From assembly GCF_027580225.2 (NCBI RefSeq), contig NC_073346.2, positions 13,232,001-13,296,000 of the forward strand: a stretch of 64,000 nucleotides of DNA, in the 5' to 3' direction. The position numbers were made by a program, and so were the translations under genes. Below, one piece after another: positions 49,001 through 52,360 of the stretch. Each line of letters starts with the position of its first letter. Positions within the stretch are counted from its first letter, which is position 1. Origin of the DNA: Misgurnus anguillicaudatus (taxonomy: Eukaryota; Chordata; Actinopteri; Cypriniformes; Cobitidae). The notes below the pieces were generated by a model. It was given only the letters and a program-made list of their open reading frames with translations, searched no databases and was not told where the DNA came from.

Positions 49001-51040
49001 ACACTTACAAGTTGGGACACACCTGCTCATTCTTTATTATTACTGTTTGCATTATGAAATAATAGGTACATTCATCAAATTCACAATGTTAGATAGTAAT
49101 AAAGTAGTGATCAGGACTTGGTAAACTTCCTTAAAGTTTTCAAAGTAAAGTAGCCTGCACACTGTGGTAACTATCTCAACCAGTGCATTCTGGGATTTCA
49201 CGCGTTGCCACCTGATTTTAACAGTATGAATGAGTTACTTTGTATGCACAAAGCTTTTTGACTGATTTTGTTTCCATTTACATTTTATGCATTTGGTATA
49301 TGCTATTATCTAAAGTAACAAAGTGCACATTTACATGGAATCGAACACACAAACTTTTGCACTGCTAAACCCAATGCTCTACCACTGTGCTGAATAAACA
49401 ATATATGTATAGCTCAGTGTATATGTAACTGTGTGTGTGTGTGTGTGGGTCCTAGTGGAGTGGCGTATTGTGAGTCTGCGTGTGCTCTCTGAGATCACGC
49501 TGCTACTACTGAGCCAAGACGATGTGGAGGGGCGAGAGAAGGATGGAGGGAGAGAAAGAGAAAGCATTTCCTCCAACACCCGACTGTTGACGCTCATCTC
49601 TGAGGCCCTGCTGCCACAGTAAGACCAATCACATTTAGCCTGCTTTCATATTTTACTCTTCAACCTACCCACTTTTAGCACCTTTTCTGTTACCTGATTG
49701 GGTGTTGGTACTCAGCGTTTCTCTATTTAAAGAGGTTAGCCAATTGCAATGGAGATCATTTGCGTGTAGAAGTCTTAAAGGGATAATTCCCCCAAATGTT
49801 TAAAAATTCACAAATGTTGCGCACATAACCATGGAGGTTTATTCTATAACATGTAACTTGACAGCAGACATTTCCACGGAAGAGCTTGTGGTCTTTTTTG
49901 CATTGATTTACACTTATCTTGCATAGACGACACAAGGTTGAGATTCCAAAGAGGTTTCATCCATCATAAAGTCTGTGACTACACAGAGCATGTCTGAGAA
50001 ATGCTTAGACAACAAGACCGTTGGCAATGGGCACATGCTATTATTAATGACTGCTTGTCACAAACTAGTCACAGACACAACTTTATTTTGTGTAGTGTTT
50101 GCAACTATGCTTTAACGGTGCTGTATGTAGATGTTTGCGAATTGCAGCCAATGGCTCAGTCCGCAGCTCACCCCTCCCTTTCGAAACGCATAAAGAAGCT
50201 ACGGTAGCTGCCACAGGACAAACTACGTTGTCATCATCTGAGACAAAATGGCGACTTCCATGTATGGGGACCTGCAGTGTTGGTGGATAAAAACTAGGGA
50301 TGCACGAGATATCGCCTGACATATCGTTATCGGCCGATAACTGCTTATTTTTAATATTATCGGTTATCGGTCTGATAGCAAAATTAGGCCGATAAATGAA
50401 AGCCGATAAATGATGGATTATTTTGGTTTGTTGAACCACTTCACTTGCTCATTGCTGGCCATGTGAAGTTTTGATTGGTGCTTTCTGTGACATAGCACGA
50501 AGATGACACGTGTTGCGGGCTTAAGAAGAGTATGCTAGTCTAGCGCAAAGACAAGATGTCCGCCGTCTGGGAGTTTTTCATTGTGAAAATAATATGAATA
50601 TTTATCGGCCTATAGATATCGGTTATCGCCCCCCAAATATAAAGAGTTATCGGTATCGGCCAAAATTTCCATATCGGTGCATCCCTAATAAAAACGTCTC
50701 ATTCTAGGGTAATAAAAACATTTCATTATGTAAGGTCTTTATACACCACTAATAATATAGTTATGTATACTATATTGCATTGTTGTCAAGAGATCCTTCT
50801 AAAAGTTGCACACTGCACCTTTGAATGCACACTAAACAGCTTCTGTTGTTCTATAAATGTGTTTGTATGGGTATTATTTCTATTGGCTATTATACCTGTT
50901 GTATATAATTGTAAGTTGTGCATGGCTAAAGTTTTTTCTCTCTGCAGATATGAGACTCTGCTCCTGGAGCCGGATCCTGTTCCTGTTTACGCCCTTAAAC
51001 TGCTAGTATCTCTCACTGAACACAGCTCACCGGTCAGCAG
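680..51040 (+). CDS. ulk4: ulk4, Unc-51-like pseudokinase 4, internal part of the gene (11 exons, open at both ends)
   Basis: The eleven exons joined give 413 codons of continuous frame. The product matches, as recalled from the family, the vertebrate ULK4 C-terminal region: signature stretches are GPVLWYLFTHSTVDALRV, KVGLPSIL, IRAKAFLVLL, LVMYIERD, GNEYL-KCL, GRKHPS, FRPQVVTE, LLEPDPVP-YALKLL. This region is built from paired amphipathic helices (HEAT/ARM-like) and acts as a protein-binding scaffold. The N-terminal kinase-like domain is outside the window. From the literature, ULK4 is a pseudokinase with roles in cilia, neurite growth and brain development. Splice phases run 0,0,2,1,0,0,1,0,1,2,2 at the exon ends and all agree. 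No stop or frameshift interrupts the exons, so the gene looks functional. The exon completing the split Arg codon after 51040 was not found before 64000. Confidence 0.93.
1271..2148. repeat. Foldback MITE, one copy nested inside another of the same family
   Basis: The outer copy begins CACTGCAAAAAA at 1271 and ends TTTTTTGCAGTG at 2148. A second complete copy (1581-2008) interrupts it near its centre. Each copy is a near-perfect long palindrome whose arms carry TTTTTGTCTTGTTTTCAGT and its complement, and TCTGCCAATGGGGTAAGC and its complement around the middle. There is no coding capacity. The same family recurs at 17.8, 18.25, 26.2, 26.65 and 52.4 kb. Transcribed, it would fold into a hairpin of about 200 bp. 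Confidence 0.85.
2701..2795 (-). repeat. tRNA-like SINE fragment
   Basis: On the minus strand it reads TAGCTCAATTGGTAGGGC (A-box-like) and then GGTCATGGGTTTGAA (B-box-like) about 30 nt later. The plus strand carries the fish repeat phrase GCATTTGGCAGATGCTTTTA. This is a tRNA-derived short interspersed repeat or tRNA-like module, not a functional tRNA: the acceptor stem and anticodon arm are not preserved. Confidence 0.7.
2938..3120 (+). CDS. ulk4: ulk4 exon b (183 nt, phase 0 to 0)
   Basis: The acceptor is CTTTCAG before 2938 and the donor GTACGT follows 3120. Sixty-one codons start ALCKITRHCAGAFQS and end AHFHRLVQDR. The core DKVGLPSIL and VQQHMLTMFAAML are ULK4-like helices. It continues in frame from the exon at 680. 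Confidence 0.93.
3736..5598. mobile_element. TTAA-flanked foldback element with a nested TTAA element
   Basis: The ends AGGATTATTCCATTTTCTTAA-like and AAGAAAATGGACTAATCCT are inverted repeats flanked by TTAA at 3732-3735 and 5599-5602, the target site typical of piggyBac. The arms are complementary over hundreds of bases, for example CCACCATGTCATCC near 4740 against GGATGACATGGTGG near 5540. There is no transposase frame. A separate element, 3757-4709, sits close to its left end. A second copy of this family occurs at 62876-63796. Confidence 0.8.
3757..4709. mobile_element. Nested TTAA-flanked TIR element (953 bp)
   Basis: The left end is AGGTGCCCTTCC and the right end GGAAGGGCCTCT, an imperfect 12-bp inverted repeat. 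It is flanked on both sides by TTAA (3753-3756 and 4710-4713), which reconstitutes the left arm of the surrounding foldback when removed. No coding potential is seen. It is piggyBac-like by target site only. Confidence 0.75.
5691..5838. repeat. Small TIR element (about 150 bp)
   Basis: The inverted ends TCACTGGGGCAGTACCCTTT and AAAGGGTACCGCCCCAGTGA enclose about 110 bp with GGTACT/AGTACC motifs. The size and ends indicate a MITE, and there is no coding frame. Confidence 0.8.
6754..7173. repeat. Degenerate piggyBac-type MITE
   Basis: It resembles the better copies at 10363-10831 and 52834-53278. The left end, TTCTTTCTCTGCCATTGAC after a TTAA, is recognisable, as are inner phrases such as TTGATATATTGTATGTTTAT and TTTTCTGGAAGGCATTAAAC. 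The right end is eroded. Confidence 0.55.
7217..7729. mobile_element. TIR element, non-autonomous (about 510 bp)
   Basis: The inverted ends TTAGGGGCCAATCACACCA and TGGTGTGATTAGCCCCTAA differ at one position. The interior is GC-richer than the flanks and contains a chance 192-codon minus-strand frame (7065-7643) that runs out of the element on one side, so it is not an element gene. A clear target duplication was not resolved. Confidence 0.75.
7826..8258. mobile_element. TTAA-flanked foldback MITE (433 bp)
   Basis: The inverted ends AGGAAAACACCACCGTTTT and AAAACGGTGGCGTTTTCCT are flanked by TTAA at 7822-7825 and 8259-8262. The arms pair through most of their length, for example TTAGCCTAGCCCCATT against AATGGGGCTAGGCTAA. 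It resembles the larger foldbacks at 22.0 and 42.9 kb. Confidence 0.8.
8560..9215. promoter_or_regulatory. Candidate conserved intronic regulatory element
   Basis: A repeat-free stretch just upstream of the exon at 9316. It has a POU octamer ATTTGCAT at 8655-8662, a run of TAAT/ATTA homeodomain cores (for example near 8618-8635, 8965-9000 and 9055-9115) and a CTTTGA core near 8640. The look is that of vertebrate developmental enhancers, but conservation cannot be tested here, so the call is inference. Confidence 0.4.
9316..9443 (+). CDS. ulk4: ulk4 exon c (128 nt, phase 0 to 2)
   Basis: The acceptor is CTTCGCAG and the donor GTAAGA. It translates DFVMKIIRSLESPSP, then VIRAKAFLVLLQVL, then NNREMLLLCCNS, ending with two bases of a split Arg codon that the exon at 31894 completes. 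The IRAKAFLVLL and NREMLLL segments are ULK4 hallmarks. Confidence 0.93.
10363..10831. mobile_element. piggyBac-type MITE (469 bp)
   Basis: The ends CTCTTTCCCCGCCATTGACG and GCTGGCGGTGAAAGAG form a 14-bp inverted repeat (CTCTTTCMCCGCCA). Both sides are bordered by TTAA (10359-10362 and 10832-10835), the target site of piggyBac transposons. There is no transposase. Related copies: 52834-53278 (clean insertion), 21275-21651 (left end lost), 6754-7173 (old). Confidence 0.85.
11300..11945. repeat. MITE-like repeat with an internal E-box-rich tandem
   Basis: It starts with a fish repeat phrase, AAAGGGATAGTTGATCC at about 11300. Between about 11370 and 11632 lies a second segment with ends CCCTAAGGTGAC and CCCCTTAGCGG, carrying a 20-24 bp tandem (GTGCTCACGTGAAAC and variants) at 11417-11590. 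The tandem has several CACGTG or CACATG cores. Confidence 0.6.
12565..13266. repeat. Interrupted repeat, host of the MITE at 12744
   Basis: The left part (ACGCATAGAGAAGCTACGGT) and right part (TATGTAAGGTCTTTATACACC-like, then AGATCCTTCTAAAAGTTA) match the same two parts of the copy at 50116-50820. The part between them is a separate MITE. A shorter relative lies at 24624-24874. Confidence 0.7.
12744..13147. mobile_element. GC-rich TIR MITE, copy 1
   Basis: It begins GGTTCACACCAGACACGGTA and ends CCGCAGCTGGTGAATGCACC. Its interior (GGCGCGG-AATTGAGCG, AGTAGTGACGTGATTACAGG) matches the copy at 38157-38732, so the two define a family. It is inserted in the repeat at 12565-13266. Confidence 0.7.
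13290..15039. mobile_element. hAT-like element (1.75 kb), non-autonomous, with nested insertions
   Basis: The inverted ends CAAGGCTTTGAACCGGTT and CTGGTTCAAAGCCCTG are flanked by near-identical 8-bp repeats, ATGGCAAT (13282-13289) and ATGGTAAT (15040-15047), the duplication length of hAT transposons. It contains ATTAACCGGTTCAGGAAC phrases, a Harbinger-like insertion (14171-14825) and a segment starting GTGTAACGGATCGCAG at about 13570. No transposase frame is visible. Confidence 0.75.
14171..14825. mobile_element. Harbinger-like MITE nested in the hAT-like element
   Basis: The ends GGGTGCGTCTCATTTCTCTG and AGAAAAATGAGATTGGCCC are imperfect inverted repeats. TAA borders both sides (14168-14170 and 14826-14828), consistent with the 3-bp target sites of PIF/Harbinger elements. 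The internal arms repeat CTTACCCCT and AGGGGAAG. The open frame at 14573 is chance. Confidence 0.65.
15290..15700. promoter_or_regulatory. Repeat-poor candidate conserved stretch
   Basis: A non-repetitive, GC-richer piece with ATAATTGG and CTAATTAG cores and no extended frame, unlike the transposon debris around it. The regulatory call is inference only. Confidence 0.25.
16172..16606. mobile_element. hAT-like MITE (435 bp)
   Basis: The ends TTGGGCTGTCACAATTAATC and TTTATCGTTACAGCCCTA are imperfect inverted repeats. The identical 8-bp flanks CTGCTTAT (16164-16171 and 16607-16614) are a clean hAT-type target duplication. Confidence 0.8.
17425..17695 (-). mobile_element. G/C-run hAT MITE, copy 1 (271 bp)
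   Basis: It begins CAGTGGTTATAAACTGGG and ends TTTGGGAACCACTG, with perfect 8-bp flanks GGCTAATG (17417-17424 and 17696-17703). The terminal thirds are runs of G or C; the middle is AT-rich with GAATTCTGTGTAATTAAAC. It is reversed relative to the copies at 31066 and 34727. Confidence 0.9.
17799..18612. repeat. Two adjacent copies of the CACTGCAAAA foldback MITE
   Basis: The first copy is complete (17799-18241), a palindrome from CACTGCAAAAAA to TTTTTTGCAGTG. The second (18247-18612) starts the same way five bases later but loses its right end after GCATCTTGATTAAGAATT. It is the same family as 1271-2148. Confidence 0.85.
19085..19850. promoter_or_regulatory. Candidate conserved intronic element
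   Basis: Repeat-free, with TTGATAATTGAATGATAATTT near 19155 (cut here to the core TAAT pairs), GCCTAATTCATA and other ATTA/TAAT cores, and no extended frame on the + strand. It resembles vertebrate non-coding conserved sequence. This is unproven and rests only on base composition and lack of repeats. Confidence 0.3.
20144..20180 (+). repeat. tRNA-like SINE scrap
   Basis: TGTAGCTCAATTGGTAGTAG resembles a tRNA A-box region, in the opposite orientation to the fragment at 2701. It has no B box and is too short to call a tRNA. Confidence 0.4.
20815..21045. repeat. Truncated copy of the 'AGGACAAGT' foldback
   Basis: It starts after TTAA (20811-20814) with AGGACAAGTCCGGTATTTTA and carries CCCTGTTTTCAGATTGTTTA and GTGAACACCCCTGACCACTC, as in the copies at 59943 and 62330. 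It skips the middle of the element and has no right end. Confidence 0.75.
21275..21651. repeat. piggyBac-type MITE, left end lost
   Basis: The inner TCGTCAATAAAGAGAAAACG and the right end ACGCTGACGGGGAAAGAG followed by TTAA match the element at 10363-10831. The left TIR is missing or eroded. Confidence 0.7.
22003..22401. repeat. Right half of a foldback related to 42892-43530
   Basis: Most of it matches the right arm of the 42.9-kb copy nearly base for base (GGGAGAGGGAGGGTGTTACTG, cut here, through AGTAGACTATTCCT). It ends at a TTAA (22402-22405) that is also the left border of the next element. Confidence 0.8.
22406..23114. mobile_element. TTAA-flanked foldback (709 bp)
   Basis: The inverted ends AGGGACACACCACTGTTTTT and a matching GTGTCCCT lie between TTAA at 22402-22405 and 23115-23118. 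The arms pair over most of their length (ATATGCTCATTTTCCAGCTC against GAGCTGGAAAATGAGCATAT). The 93-codon frame at 22716 lies within the arms and is not a gene. Confidence 0.8.
23957..24531 (-). mobile_element. Partial TIR element, relative of 44016-45259
   Basis: The end ATATTGTCGCTGCCCGATG and inner phrases (CAATACACTGACATGGTA, GACGTACGTCTGGCGTC, GAGACCGGCGAGATGCTTCC) appear in reverse complement in the 44-kb element. This copy lacks the far end. It also lacks the internal insertion found there, so it shows the empty site. Confidence 0.75.
24624..24874. repeat. Short relative of the 50116-50820 repeat
   Basis: It starts TTAAAGGTCCAGTATGTAGA, carries AATGCATAGTGAAGCTACGG and ends GTTACACAATGCACC. 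The order and spacing match the 50-kb copy, with much of the middle missing. Confidence 0.65.
25370..25950. promoter_or_regulatory. Candidate conserved intronic element with a GT tract
   Basis: A repeat-poor stretch broken only by a short GT microsatellite (25548-25567). It holds TTAATTAACAG, TTAATTAGCATG and AGCTATTATTATAGACG, and GC-rich blocks around 25680-25740. The character is that of a developmental enhancer. This is inference; conservation needs testing. Confidence 0.35.
26201..27257. repeat. Foldback MITE copies, partly rearranged
   Basis: A nearly complete copy of the CACTGCAAAA family runs 26201-26635. Further fragments start at 26650 and 26700 (CACTGCAAAAAATTATTTTC), and a right-end scrap TTTTTTGCAGTG lies at about 27246-27257. 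The sequence between about 26735 and 27245 is unassigned. Confidence 0.7.
27332..29700. mobile_element. TIR element split by a 2-kb Harbinger-like insertion
   Basis: The inverted ends AGTGCTGCCTCACGATTAGT and ACTAATCGTGAGGCAGCACT are flanked by identical 10-bp repeats AATGGGTAAT (27322-27331 and 29701-29710). Inside, GTGTGTACTGTGTATAATAA and its complement and the AT-rich centre form a second palindrome. Without the insertion (27666-29671) the element is about 360 bp, a well-known kind of fish repeat. Confidence 0.85.
27666..29671. mobile_element. Harbinger-like element (2.0 kb), no transposase recognised
   Basis: The inverted ends AGCTGGGCGTACACGGTGCG and CGCACCGTGTACGCCCGCCT are near-perfect, with TTA on both sides (27663-27665 and 29672-29674), the target site length of PIF/Harbinger. 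It is inserted in the palindromic element 27332-29700. Frames inside are short (65 codons or fewer, apart from one frame that reads out of the right end) and match nothing I know. A hairpin lies at 29196-29299. It is either a non-autonomous or a gutted copy. Confidence 0.75.
29877..30890. repeat. hAT-like 'ATGCACCGATA' element with tandem internal duplication
   Basis: The phrase GATGCACTGATATATCGGCC or close variants occurs at about 29966, 30155 and 30303. Each is preceded by a near-copy of GGCTATTATTT (29877, 30072, 30252), giving a unit of about 180-195 bp. The far end is ATTGGTGCATCTCTA at about 30871. The relatives are the elements ending at 50295-50687 and 36780. Confidence 0.7.
31066..31362 (+). 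mobile_element. G/C-run hAT MITE, copy 2 (297 bp)
   Basis: The ends CAGTGGTTCTCAAA and TTTGAGAACCACTG form a perfect 14-bp inverted repeat. The flanks GTATAGAC (31058-31065 and 31363-31370) are an exact 8-bp target duplication. It appears the youngest and most complete of the four copies. Confidence 0.92.
31894..32027 (+). CDS. ulk4: ulk4 exon d (134 nt, phase 2 to 1)
   Basis: The acceptor is CTTTTCTCAG and the donor GTAAAT. With the previous two bases it reads R-LVMYIERDIRKATPAKEQQ, then TGNEYLSKCLTLFIRHTVN, then ELPAIL, and ends with one base of a codon completed at 32403. YIERD and GNEYL-KCL are conserved in ULK4. Confidence 0.93.
32028..32402 (+). other. ulk4 intron (375 bp)
   Basis: A short intron without recognisable repeats, ending GGCTCTCTACAG. 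The frame that runs from 32300 through it into the exon is not coding before 32403. Confidence 0.8.
32403..32524 (+). CDS. ulk4: ulk4 exon e (122 nt, phase 1 to 0)
   Basis: The acceptor is CTCTACAG and the donor GTGTGT. The product reads DDILSALGCIVGRKHPSPTQ, then ARHLKQSLPMMAVVLHLLTS and Q. GRKHPS followed by a long hydrophobic helix matches ULK4. The donor is followed by a GT run, a common but slightly weak context. Confidence 0.92.
32995..34432. mobile_element. hAT-like element (1.44 kb), non-autonomous
   Basis: It begins CAGTGTTGGGCAAGTTACTG and ends ACGTGTTACTTCCATCACTG, with TAGTTACT/AGTAAC repeats inside both ends. The exact 8-bp flanks CTCATAAC (32987-32994 and 34433-34440) are hAT-type. 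The interior has no transposase frame. It carries a triple GAAACT motif (33857-33874) and a short duplication of GAGCGAGTG. Confidence 0.85.
34727..35025 (+). mobile_element. G/C-run hAT MITE, copy 3 (299 bp)
   Basis: The ends CAGTGGTTCCCAAA and TTTGAAAACCACTG have flanks GTATAACC (34719-34726) and GTCTAACC (35026-35033), an 8-bp duplication with one later mismatch. It has the same orientation and content as the copy at 31066. Confidence 0.88.
35104..36136. repeat. 'GGGCTCTAT' element, 3'-truncated
   Basis: It matches the 55171-56824 element in order: CATTTGCGCCCAAT, CTGAAAACGAGGTGTGTTCA, GACAACGCGGGTTTGCTTAT, TTGCACGTTACGCCCAAAAC. Its right end is lost after ATTCGCAAAAGTG. A segment ending CGATTATTGTTGACACCCCT at about 35757 replaces part of the middle. 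Confidence 0.75.
36660..36780. repeat. Fragment of a 'GATGCACCGATA' hAT-like repeat
   Basis: TTATTGGCCGATACCGATCT and the end GGATCGGCGCATCCCTA resemble the right end of the element at 50295-50687. Confidence 0.6.
37130..37560. promoter_or_regulatory. Candidate conserved intronic element
   Basis: Repeat-free between transposons, with CAGCTGCTATTAACTCATCT, TCCATTAACACAGAGCTGCAG-like cores and E-boxes (CAGCTG). No useful frame. The enhancer call is inference from composition. Confidence 0.3.
38157..38732. mobile_element. GC-rich TIR MITE, copy 2, split by a hAT MITE
   Basis: The ends GTTCACACCAGCCGCG and CGCGGCTGGTGTGAAC are perfect 16-bp inverted repeats. The interior GAATTGAGCGTGGCCGCAG and AGTAGTCACATGATTACAGG match the copy at 12744-13147. 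Confidence 0.85.
38321..38590 (-). mobile_element. G/C-run hAT MITE, copy 4 (270 bp)
   Basis: Flanks TGTTAACC (38313-38320 and 38591-38598) are an exact 8-bp duplication; the empty site reads GTTAACCAAT in the related MITE at 12915. The right end GGGAACCACTG is intact. The left end starts at CCCAGGGGGGCCGCG, so about 20 bp of the TIR side is missing although the duplication is perfect. Confidence 0.88.
38978..39329. mobile_element. TIR MITE (352 bp)
   Basis: The ends GTGCTTTCAAACCGCCACTG and CAGTGGCGGTGTGAAAGCAC are inverted repeats with one or two differences. The interior has ATTGGTTGCCGCC repeated twice. No coding frame. Confidence 0.8.
40415..40998. mobile_element. TIR element carrying a nested TTAA element
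   Basis: The ends ATGGGGCATACACACCAAA and TTTGGTGTGTACACCCCAT are inverted repeats. Within it, 40457-40798 (AGATGCTCTAAGCGAATTC to GATTCGCTTAGAGCGCCT) is a second element flanked by TTAA on both sides (40453-40456 and 40799-40802). Confidence 0.82.
41764..41820 (+). CDS. ulk4: ulk4 exon f (57 nt, phase 0 to 0)
   Basis: The acceptor is GGTTTGGCAG and the donor GTGAGT. Nineteen codons read IFRPQVVTEAFLCKFGKLL. FRPQVVTE is a strong ULK4 match. The surrounding longer frame (41668-42000) is coincidental. Confidence 0.92.
41821..42081 (+). other. ulk4 intron (261 bp)
   Basis: Short, no repeats noted; it ends with the pyrimidine tract TTCTCTCTTTCATATGGAAAG, an acceptor with a purine-rich last few bases. 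Confidence 0.75.
42082..42133 (+). CDS. ulk4: ulk4 exon g (52 nt, phase 0 to 1)
   Basis: Found by continuity of the protein: NHITSIDSNETSLGSAI plus one base of a Gly codon, matching the S-I-D-S-x-E-T stretch of ULK4. The acceptor is AAAG and the donor GTAGGT. It is too short for an open-frame search. The acceptor is unusual in having GGAAAG rather than pyrimidines next to it. Confidence 0.85.
42134..42445 (+). other. ulk4 intron (312 bp) with a TC-rich tract
   Basis: A TTTCTC/TC microsatellite lies at about 42160-42201. Otherwise nothing recognisable. The acceptor at its end is TACAATTACCAG. Confidence 0.75.
42446..42540 (+). CDS. ulk4: ulk4 exon h (95 nt, phase 1 to 0)
   Basis: It completes a Gly codon and reads QTASEELIRNTLSAMEAVSQ, then HPVLLGLYHCT. 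The TASEE-I and TLSA-EA segments match ULK4. The acceptor is TTACCAG and the donor GTGAGT. Confidence 0.92.
42892..43530. mobile_element. Foldback element (639 bp), TTAA-type
   Basis: The ends AGGAATAATCTACTCATTTT and AAAATGAGTAGACTATTCCT are inverted repeats; the flanks are TCAA (42888-42891) and TTAA (43531-43534), an imperfect TTAA duplication. The arms pair nearly throughout, and the loop holds CATAATGGGAGAGGGAGGG. The half copy at 22003-22401 is nearly identical. Confidence 0.82.
44016..45259. mobile_element. TIR element (1.24 kb) with an internal insertion
   Basis: The ends TTATATCGTCGCTGTCTGAT and ATCAGGCAGCGACGATATAA-like (45237-45258) are inverted repeats extending about 36 bp. Compared with the copy at 23957-24531, an extra block of about 445 bp (about 44398-44842) sits between GTCTAGCATT and TAGCAATACC. 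No transposase frame was recognised. Confidence 0.75.
45300..45420. repeat. Fragment of a common fish repeat
   Basis: GTAACCCTCGTTCCCTGAAG next to GGAGGGAACGGAGACGTCAC forms a small inverted repeat and is a familiar cyprinid repeat phrase. Only about 120 bp is present. Confidence 0.55.
45690..46058. repeat. GTGGGGAC fish repeat between two GT microsatellites
   Basis: GT runs at 45691-45735 and 46011-46058 flank about 270 bp with GTGGGGACCAGTTGTCCCCAC, cut here to its core GTGGGGAC/GTCCCCAC, and TGTCCCCACAAAACATGG. This arrangement recurs in fish genomes. The frames on the minus strand are HTHT artefacts of the microsatellite. Confidence 0.8.
47249..48326 (+). mobile_element. Tc1/mariner-type element, decayed and 3'-truncated
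   Basis: The left terminal repeat CACTCACCTAAAGGATAATT follows a TA (47247-47248), the Tc1 target site. The transposase frame starts at 47397. The right terminal repeat, expected to read toward CCTTTAGGTGAGTG, is absent: the match ends near 48326, followed by unrelated sequence. Confidence 0.88.
47397..48328 (+). pseudogene. Tc1-like transposase pseudogene
   Basis: The N-terminal helix-turn-helix part (47397-47588, GKKADLSNFGMVVGARRASL and FSRTTISRVYKEWCEKGK) is followed by a premature stop and several frame breaks. The first catalytic Asp region after VEDWKNV (about 47816-47845) is deleted. A frameshift lies near 47975. The C-terminal part keeps FQQDNAPCHKA (Asp at 48095-48097) and PQSPDLNPIEHLWDVMKRE (Glu at 48206-48208), ending early at KECL. 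It cannot encode an active enzyme. It lies inside an ulk4 intron in the same orientation as the gene. Confidence 0.9.
48909..48960 (+). CDS. ulk4: ulk4 exon i (52 nt, phase 0 to 1)
   Basis: The acceptor is TTTCTCCAAG and the donor GTAAGA. It reads VVDLIVPPLTSLAFSKN plus one base, matching the VVD-I-PPL-SL segment of ULK4. It is found by protein continuity, being too short for a frame search. Confidence 0.9.
48961..49455 (+). other. ulk4 intron (495 bp) with a SINE fragment
   Basis: It contains a tRNA-like repeat fragment (49273-49392, minus strand) and ends in a GT tract immediately before the acceptor GGGTCCTAG, so the acceptor has a poor pyrimidine tract. Confidence 0.75.
49273..49392 (-). 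repeat. tRNA-like SINE fragment
   Basis: The + strand reads CATTTACATTTTATGCATTT, GGAATCGAACACACAAAC and CAATGCTCTACCACTG. This is the same kind of repeat as 2701-2795, more diverged. Confidence 0.65.
49456..49618 (+). CDS. ulk4: ulk4 exon j (163 nt, phase 1 to 2)
   Basis: It completes a Val codon, then reads EWRIVSLRVLSEITLLLLSQ, an acidic/basic linker (DDVEGREKDGGREREKER-like), then SNTRLLTLISEALLP and a split Gln codon. EWR-SLR-LSE and LLP-Q match ULK4. The acceptor CCTAG follows GTGTGTGTGGGT, and the donor is GTAAGA. The linker is longer in charged residues than I recall for mammals. Confidence 0.92.
50116..50820. mobile_element. TTAA-type repeat interrupted by a hAT-like MITE
   Basis: It begins after TTAA (50112-50115) with CGGTGCTGTATGTAGATG and ends GTTGCACACTGCACCT before TTGA. 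The interruption is 50295-50687. Relatives are at 12565-13266 and 24624-24874. Confidence 0.7.
50295..50687. mobile_element. hAT-like 'GATGCACCGATA' MITE (393 bp)
   Basis: The ends TAGGGATGCACGAGATATCG and CATATCGGTGCATCCCTA are inverted repeats. The perfect 8-bp flanks ATAAAAAC (50287-50294 and 50688-50695) mark a hAT-type insertion. Internal TATCGG/CCGATA repeats are numerous. No coding frame. Confidence 0.9.
50948..51040 (+). CDS. ulk4: ulk4 exon k (93 nt, phase 2 to 2)
   Basis: It completes a Gln codon and reads YETLLLEPDPVPVYALKLLV, then SLTEHSSPVS and two bases of an Arg codon. LLEPDPVP-YALKLLV is the strongest ULK4 match in the window. The acceptor is CTCTGCAG and the donor GTAACC. 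The next exon is outside the window or not recognised. Confidence 0.94.
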
Positions 51041-52360
51041 GTAACCAAGAATCCGCTTTACACATACAAGTGGTAAAAAGTGAAATGTTCAATCTCAACA
51101 CTTAAGCCAATTTATTACACTTTTGCGAGTGTCCACGTAGAGTGTGCGTGACACAATTTTTGTCATCGGAATTGCATTCGACTGTGTGCATACGTTTGTG
51201 TACACGTTAAAAAAACAGACTATACTCTTACTTCACTCCCTTTGGTAGTCGTTCCCGAAAGTCACTCATCATTTGCTTAAAATGTACCTTTTCTTAACTG
51301 TCAAGTAGCTGGATACGCCCACTTCCTGCATTAACGGACACTGTCCCTAGTGTGGCCGGAAGTTGCCAAGCTTCCATTGAAATGAATGAGATCATCATCG
51401 TTCTGCCGTCGTCGCTGGTGGTGTGCACTTGTGCTCATTGCTATTGAAATTAAGGTCTATACTACTTATTTGCATTCCTGTTCATCTAAGCAGTTTTTTA
51501 AAGGTTTCTCAAATGTTTTGCAAAGGTACCTGCAGTCAGGTGTTTTGAGTCCATCATTTAAGCCAGAAGTGTTTGGTGACAATATATCAGCAATATAAAA
51601 ATAGGCTCTGGTATGCCCAGAATGTGACTTTAAATTTTCAGCTCAAAATACGTCACAGATCTTTCATTATACGATGTTGAACATGGCCATTTGTAGCTGC
51701 AATGTGTATCTCTTTAAATGCAAAGAAAGCTTCTGTTCCCCTCCCCGTATGTAAAGTAGGGGGTAGAGCGTTTACACATGCTTTGGACTATTTCAAAACA
51801 TGTGTCTCTGGCAGAAGGTTTAACTACGTGAGGCGGAGTCTGTGAGCGGTTATGGGTGGAGTGTAATTAATGTGGCATCACATTGTTAGGGGACACCCAA
51901 CAGACTGTTGCGGTTTAAAGGAGATACAAAGAAGAAAAGATGAATTTGTATAATAACAGGATGTTTCTGCACACACACAGGCAACTCATTGTCTGCTAGA
52001 AATCATTTAAAAGGGCATTTTCTAGGTTAGGGAGGCTTTAATGTCTGTCCTGAGCTTTTAAGGGCCCTCTTAAAAACAGGCACTAGTTAATTCATGAAAC
52101 ATCTGCATAATGATAATTTTAGGATGATTTTAATGGCTTGCATAAAATTCTGTTTTGTTAAAATATGCAGCTTCGTTTACATTAAAATGCTTTTGGGATC
52201 TAGATGGTGTAGGCATTTACATTACATCTTCCTATTCTAAACAGTCAAACCTTGACAGCTTAATAGAAACACTTTTTTTCTTTTAGTTTGATTTAGTTGC
52301 ACTAAATCACTTCTACTGAGTATTTCTACTGAGCAGTGTTCACTTCTATTACCAGCTTTT

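Larger units (their letters stand above)
49619..50947 (+). other. ulk4 intron (1.3 kb)
   Basis: 49619-50110 shows nothing recognisable. 50116-50820 is a repeat interrupted by a hAT-like MITE. The intron ends TTTTTTCTCTCTGCAG, a strong acceptor. Confidence 0.75.
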
